Shown: piece by piece, positions 58,730 to 64,000 of the stretch | Layout: each line of letters begins with the position of its first letter | Numbering within the stretch: the stretch's first letter is position 1 | Assembly (NCBI GenBank): GCA_032164245.1 | Contig: JAVMKO010000002.1 | Span: forward strand, 89,417,340 to 89,481,339 | Source: Sternotherus odoratus | Taxonomy: Eukaryota; Chordata; Testudines; Kinosternidae | Length of the DNA stretch: 64,000 nt | Direction: 5' to 3' | Translations under genes and position numbers: made by a program | Notes under the pieces: model-generated | Seen by the model: the letters and a program-made list of their open reading frames with translations, nothing else | Databases searched by the model: none | What the model was told of the DNA's origin: nothing

Positions 58730-59855
58730 AGTTAGACATTAGTTGAATCACTAACCTGTGTGTAAAACCCTCCCCTCGAAAATCTGCAGTGCAGTAAAAA
58801 TCCCACAAGAGTGAGCCAGTGATGGATGATCATTGGACTCGTTTAAAAAACCCACAAAAATGAGCCAACAATCAAACTGGCAATAGTGACAGGAAGTCAA
58901 TAAGCTAGATACCACCATAAAACAGACAACTACACACTTGTCTGTTACAAACCTGAGCTTTCTTGAGAAAAAGAAAGGATCAGACCTAAGGGATCACTGG
59001 AAAGCTCATGACACTGAAGTACCTTAAGGTAAAAAATATCCAATATCAGCACTACACGACTCACGTTCTAGATAGAAAAGTGGAGGCACCTTCTTCATCA
59101 GGTGTAAGTGATTATTATTGAAAAACAGTTTCTTGCATTTTGAATTTATTTTATGGCAGGTGAATAACTAGCATGAATCATGACAAGAAAGGTAGAATCT
59201 GACAGAAATTTGAGCTAGATTTAGGAAAACATAACAGTACTGTTGTGTACCTGAATTATCCAATATTACGATTTTAGTGTGTTTCCTCTCTCAGCCTCAT
59301 ACAGACTGAGAACAAGATTTTAACAAGTCTTGTAATTTTGGGTTCCCATCTTCAGACACCTAAAAGGAGCCTGATTTTCAGAGGCTGGGTATGTAACACT
59401 TTCTGAAAATCACATCTCTTTAACGTGTCTCAAGTTGGAAACTTGAAGTCATTAGTGACTTTTGAAAACTGTAGCCTAAAAATGTAACGAGTATACAGGT
59501 CCAGCTCTAGCTGTTTTGTCCATGAGGGTGGAAAATATTTTCAGTGTCCCACCCACACAGCAGCAGGAGTTTACTGTGCATTATGTGATTAAATACTTCC
59601 TTATATTTATTTTAAAACTCCTGCCTATTAATTTTATTTGGTGACCCCTAGTCCTTGTGTTATGAGAAGTAGTAAACAACACTTCCTTATCTACATTCTC
59701 TACACCAGTCATGGTTTTCTAGACCTCAGTCATATATCCCCTTAGCCATCTCTTGTCCAAGACGAAAAGTTCCAGTCTTATTAATCTCTCCTCATACAGA
59801 AGCAGTTCCATACCCCTTTTTGTTGCCCTTTTATGCACCTTTTCCAATTTCTATA

Positions 59856-60351
59856 TCCTATATAATAATTGGCTAGAGAAGTTTGTGTGAAGCTGTCATG
59901 CGCAGTAGAGATGGCCCGGATGAATGGCATGCTGGGGGTTGTAGTTCAGAGGCACAAAATGGCCACCGCGCGTGCCCGCCTGAGGGATCCTCACTCACAC
60001 GGCGCCAGAGCACCAAGGAGCAGTTAAACATATAAAGTTAGACATAGTTGGAGGGAGCTGAGCGGGGGGTGGGGGGGAGGTCGGAGGGGAGGGAGCTGAG
60101 CGAGGGGGACTTTGGGGGGAGAGAGGGAGCTGAGCGAGCGGGGTGTTGGGGGGGAGAGAGGGAGCTGAGTGAGGGGGGCGTTGGGGGGGAGAGAGGGAGC
60201 TGGGTGTGGGTTGGGGAGGGAGGGAGCTGGGCGAGGGGTGGAGCTGGGCGAGGGGGAGGCGTTGGGGGGGGAGCTGGGCGAGCGGGTGGGGCGTTGGGAG
60301 GGGGGGCCGTGAGCCGTTTCCATTGGCCCGTGTCCACAGGCTTTTACACTA

Positions 60352-60352
<1 letters not shown>
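59856..60352 (+). mobile_element. Non-autonomous Helitron-like element inserted in CR1
   Basis: Starts TCCTATATAATAATTGGC after A59855 and ends CTAG at 60349-60352 before T60353. An imperfect hairpin (GCCCGTG/CACAGGC, 60326-60341) sits 7 nt inside CTAG, the same distance as in the element at 2492-3485. There is no target duplication. The first 150 bp are promoter-like and CpG-containing. The rest (60050-60300) is a G-rich array built on GGGAGCTGAGCGAG. The length of 497 bp and lack of coding mark it non-autonomous. The start closely resembles the Helibat-type TCCTATATAATAAAAGGCTA end known from bats. Confidence 0.78.

Positions 60353-60386
<34 letters not shown>
60353..60386. repeat. (TA)n microsatellite at the Helitron 3' junction
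   Basis: About 17 TA units directly abut the CTAG end. The CR1 target itself has a short TATAT stretch here, so the tract probably expanded from the target. Confidence 0.9.
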
Positions 60387-60388
<2 letters not shown>

Positions 60389-60975
60389 GATGGAGGCGAC
60401 CACATCTGCACACAGTATTCAAGATGTGGACCTACTATGGATTTATATGGAGGCAACATGATATTTTCTGTCTTATTATCTATTCCTTTCTTAATTATTC
60501 CCAGCATTCTCTTCGCTTTTTTGACTGCCACTACACATTTAGTGGATGTTTTCAGAGAACTATCCACAATGACTCTAAGATCTCTTTCTTGAGTGGTAAC
60601 AGCTAATTTAGACCCCATCATCTTATATGTGTAGTGGGGATTATGCTTTCCAATGTGCATTACATTGCATTTATCAACATTACATTTCATCTGCCATTTT
60701 GTTGTCTCCTAGTTTTGAAAGATCCTTTTGTAGCTCTTTGCATTCTGCAAAATAATTTTGTATCATCTGCAAATTTTGCCCCCTCACTGTTTAGCTCTTT
60801 TTACAGATCATCTAAGAATATATGTTGAAAAGGACCGGTCCCAGAACAGACCCTTGCGGGACATCACTATTTACCACTCTCCATTCTGAAAACTGACCAT
60901 TTATACCTAGCCTTTGTTTCCTATCTTTTAACCAGTTACCAATCCATGAGACCACCTTCCCTCTTACTCTGCGTA

Positions 60976-62361
60976 AGAGCCTTTGGTGAGGGACCTTGAC
61001 AATATACAGTTTTTAAGGTTTTCTTTATCTGTGCAATTCTTTTGAATCTGGAGAAACTGCAGATAGAAAAGTCTCTTGCTTGAACTAGATCACCACAAAA
61101 AAGCTAAATCTGCAATACCAAAGCTAGAACCGGATGCACCCCTAGATCGTAGTGCTCGCGAGAAGCCCCACTTTATAAAAATAGTCTGCCTGTTTTCCAA
61201 AAATTAAGGACAGGGTATTGGTAGAGAGTACCAGTAATACACTGACAGTCACTAGCTTTGTTCTGGTCTGCCCCAATCAATATGGTATCACAGCACTTTC
61301 CAAAATTATACAAGATCTATTGCTCATTCTCTTTCCTCCACTGTCAGAAAGGGCTGGATTTTTTATTTTTGGTGCTGTGTGAATTTTTTATGTAATGTGT
61401 CATTGTGGGAAATGTAGGTTAAAGCAGTGTGTTTTATATTTGGCTCTGAAAGCAGAGAAGTATGTTTGTCTGATCTTCCAAGACTTCCAGGATCATGGGT
61501 CTGTTGTAGAGCACTGAACCTCTGTGCTAAATCTGTGCCACAACTGCTCTTTATATATCCCAAAGCAAGAGCTATCCTTCCCCATGTCTTCTGTTCCTTT
61601 ATAGAAACTGTTCTTTACCTTCCAGTATCACTGAAAGACTACAACATTAAGCTGATGCTTACATTTCATTAAAGTTTTCTACATGGCCTTCATTTTTCTA
61701 CAAAGCCACCATTGTCTATTTATAATATCTAAAAAGCGGATTTGATATTCATTGTGGCAGGCCATTTTTATTTGTGGCGAATGTAACTAGTTATCAGCAG
61801 GTGGGGTTGAACCTAAGACCTCTGAAGCTTAGTCCATGAGTCTCTCTTGCATGAGCTAAAGGCCACACAGCTCTTAGCTAAGGCTGTAGCAGACTCATTA
61901 ATCAAAAGTGGCCTTGAGCACCATGCCCAGGAAGCAGTGGTTACACAAACAGTTAGTGAATTCATAATTCACAGCCCAAACATTTCAGCCTTTCACAGGA
62001 ACGTTATGATAAGGATTTCACAAACAGATAAATATGTTACAACCTGTACTTCCTTGACATTTTTAAAAATAATTTCCTATTTATTATTATTACTATTATA
62101 CCTGAGGAAAGTAAATAAACAGATTGTCTGCTTTTCTCTGGGGAAACTAGCTTACACTGGCCTTGCACTCTGTATTACTGAAAGTAACAATGTTATGTTG
62201 TTGGAATGGGTATTTTCAAGATCACTAACGTGATGGTCTTCTAGTATAGGATATATTCCATATATAAGTTCTCTGCTTTTTAAATAATAGCTCAAAAATG
62301 GTAATTTCTTAATATTCTAGGGACAAAAAAAATTCAAATAGCTCAATAACTCTTTTGGAAA
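60976..62361. other. Intronic sequence, nothing recognised
   Basis: AT-rich and unremarkable. Short open frames at 61363-61563 and 61847-62233 have no motif or splice support. Confidence 0.4.
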
Positions 62362-62653
62362 TCTATATATATATAAAAGTCAAGTGGTGTATGTATGTGT
62401 GTATGTATGTACGTATGACTGCGAACTCCTCCCGCACCGTTTGAGCCAGAGACTTGAAATTTGGTACAGTGAGGGGTCTTGGGGTCTAGATGCTGGTAAG
62501 GGTCGAAAAATTTTCGGATCTCACCTCTGACGCCCCCCAGGGGTGAAAGTCATTCAGGGCCAATCACATCGGCTGGGCGGTTAGGTGGTGATGATGTCCT
62601 AATACCCCCCTCCAACAGACACCTCACTCGCTCAGCTCACCCCTCCCTCCTCC

Positions 62654-62975
62654 AACGGAACCCCGGAGATCCCTCAGTTCTCTGCCCCTCCCCCCTCCCA
62701 ACGGAACCCCAGAGATCCCTCCATTCTCTGCCCCTCCCCCCTCCCAACGGAACCCCGGAGATCCCTCAGTTCTCTGCCCCTCCCCCCTCCCAACAGAACC
62801 CCAGAGATCCCTCAGTTCTCTGCCCCTCCCCCCTCCCAACGGAACCCCGGAGATCCCTCAGTTCTCTACCCCTCCCCCCTCCCAACGGAACCCCGGAGAT
62901 CCCTCCGTTCTCTGCCCCTCCCCCCTCCCAACGGAACCCCGGAGAGCCCTCAGTTCTCTGCCCCTCCCACCTCAA
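62654..62975. repeat. 46-bp minisatellite in the Helitron
   Basis: Seven units start at 62654, 62700, 62746, 62792, 62838, 62884 and 62930. Each begins AACGGAACCCC (or AACAGAACCCC) and contains GAGATCCCTCAGTTCTCTGC. Single-base variants distinguish the units. Confidence 0.95.
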
Positions 62976-63067
62976 CCCCGGACTCCATCAGCTCTGTGCC
63001 CCCCCCCCCACCTGCGAAGGTCCCCGGAATCCCTCGGCTCTGGGCCCCCTCCCCCCCTGCGACGGAT

Positions 63068-64000
63068 CTGAGTTGGGTTTGGTGGGACGGTAAGTGAGGT
63101 GGGGGTGTCGGGTTCGGTCGGGGGGTGAGGTGGGGGTGTTGGGGTTGGTCAGGGGGTGTTGCGGTTGGTGGGGGGGGTGAGGTGGGGGTGTTGGGTTTGC
63201 TTGGGGGGGTGAGGTGGGGGTGTCGGGTTTGGTCGGGGGGTAAGTGAGCCGGGGGGGGGTGTCGGGGTTGGTCTGGGGGGGTGGGAAGGTGTCGGGGGGG
63301 TGAGGGGTGTGGTGTGGGTGTTGGGTTTGGTCTGGGAGGGGGAAGGTGTTGGGGTGGGTGCCCAGACCAAACCCGACACCCCCCCCCCCCCGGCTCACTT
63401 ACCCCCCGACCAAACCCGACACCGCCACCTCACCCCCCCCCGCCAACCGCAACACCCCCTGACCAACCACAACACCCACCCCTCACCCCTCACCCACCCC
63501 AACACCTTCCCACCCCCCGAGACCAAACCCGACACCCCCTGGCTCACTTACCCCCCGACCGAACCTGACACCCCCACCTCACCCCCCCCCCCACACACCA
63601 ATCGCAACATCCCCAGACCAAACCGGACACCCCCCGGCTCACTTACCCCCCGACCGAACCCGACACTCCCACCTCACCCCCCCAAGCAAACCCGACACCC
63701 CCACCTCACCCCCCCACCAACCGCAACACCCCCTGACCAACCCCAACACCCACACCTCACCCCTCACCCACCACGAAACCTTCCCACCCCCCCAGACCAA
63801 ACCCGACACCCCCCCCGGCTCACTTACCCCCGACCGAACCCGACACCCCTACCTCATCCCCCCAAGCAAACCTGACACCCCCACCTCAACCCCCCACCAA
63901 CCGCAACACCCCCTGACCAACCGCAACACTCACCCCTCACCCACCCCAACACCTTCCCACCCCCCCAGACCAAACCCTACACCCCCCGGCTCACTTACCC
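63068..64000. repeat. Strand-switched G-rich / C-rich minisatellite
   Basis: 63068-63360 is G-rich (GAGGTGGGGGTGTTGGGTTT units). From 63361 the complementary C-rich version (ACCAAACCCGACACCCCCAC) runs to the window edge. The two blocks are inverted copies of one unit, so the hinge at 63360 is the centre of a large palindrome. The unit is shared with 2605-3060. Confidence 0.9.

Larger units (their letters stand above)
59610..60975 (-). mobile_element. CR1-type LINE ORF2 fragment, split by a Helitron
   Basis: Parts 59610-59855 and 60387-60975 read on the minus strand as CR1 ORF2. The translation gives MKCNVDKCNVMHIGKHNPHY, TTQERDLRVIVDSSLKT and KSIVGPHLEYCVQMWSP. The 60700-60975 part corresponds to the upstream reverse transcriptase region in several broken frames. 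The copy is 5'- and 3'-truncated and inactive. Positions 59856-60352 are a later insertion, followed by a TA tract. Confidence 0.88.
62362..64000 (+). mobile_element. Helitron-like element, right end outside the window
   Basis: Starts TCTATATATATATAAAAGTC after A62361. The first 230 bp (with GAACTCCTCCCGCACCGTTT, TTTGAGCCAGAGACTTGAAA and CTGACGCCCCCCAGGGGTG) match the 5' part of the element at 2492-3485, read on the opposite strand. Beyond 62600 it is entirely tandem arrays. No CTAG end with hairpin is reached before 64000, so length and 3' end are unknown. Confidence 0.75.

Noticed and set aside
62654..62975. CRISPR-like regular repeats
   Set aside because: The 46-bp units are directly tandem with no unique spacers, in a vertebrate transposon. 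It is a minisatellite.
63300..63875. 191-codon open frame
   Set aside because: It crosses the strand-switch hinge of the minisatellite and is repeat-derived.

Overview
The window is vertebrate nuclear DNA. It has long introns with GT/AG borders, CR1 and L2-type LINEs, MIR-like SINEs, hAT and Tc1/mariner (pogo/Tigger) non-autonomous transposons, foldback MITEs and Helitron-like elements. This mix, especially abundant CR1 with families I recognise from chelonian genomes, suggests a turtle. A crocodilian or other non-avian sauropsid is possible. Nothing bacterial or viral is seen.

The one host gene I can support is the 3' third of CARMIL1 (LRRC16A), on the minus strand. Eight exons lie between 46169 (5'-most seen) and 12989 (stop codon): 46103-46169, 45596-45792, 40247-40353, 38214-38643, 31014-31092, 26930-27151, 22580-22720 and 12989-13125. 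All junctions are GT/AG and the phases join without error into 459 residues plus stop. The segment carries the capping-protein-interaction (CPI) motif, the CARMIL-specific (CSI) motif, a basic-hydrophobic stretch, a proline-rich region and an acidic C-terminus. The 3'UTR probably runs to about 12100, where a single AATAAA lies on the minus strand. Positions 46170-64000 look like upstream intron, with no exon I can defend.

Layout. 1-2245: RTE-like LINE, minus strand. 2464-3833: CR1 split by a Helitron. 3834-12099: intergenic sequence with L2-like, MIR and DNA-transposon pieces. 12100-46169: CARMIL1 3' exons and repeat-filled introns, including a Tigger-like element at 19020-19820, a 1.3-kb hAT with three tandem arrays at 24156-25494, a hAT at 29437-29957, a second Tigger-like element at 35506-36015 and CR1 pieces near 37 kb. 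46170-64000: intron with five hAT elements or fragments, foldback elements, a second CR1 split by a Helitron (59610-60975) and a third Helitron running off the right edge from 62362.

The most notable structure is a set of three Helitron-like elements. They have TC and CTAG ends and a terminal hairpin 7 nt from CTAG (in the two whose 3' end is visible). Two sit precisely between A and T inside CR1 copies, and all three carry related GC-rich minisatellites. Other points of interest are a 56-bp perfect palindrome inside a SINE-like element, a 51-bp inverted repeat, and seven hAT insertions whose 8-bp targets all fit nnnTAnnn.
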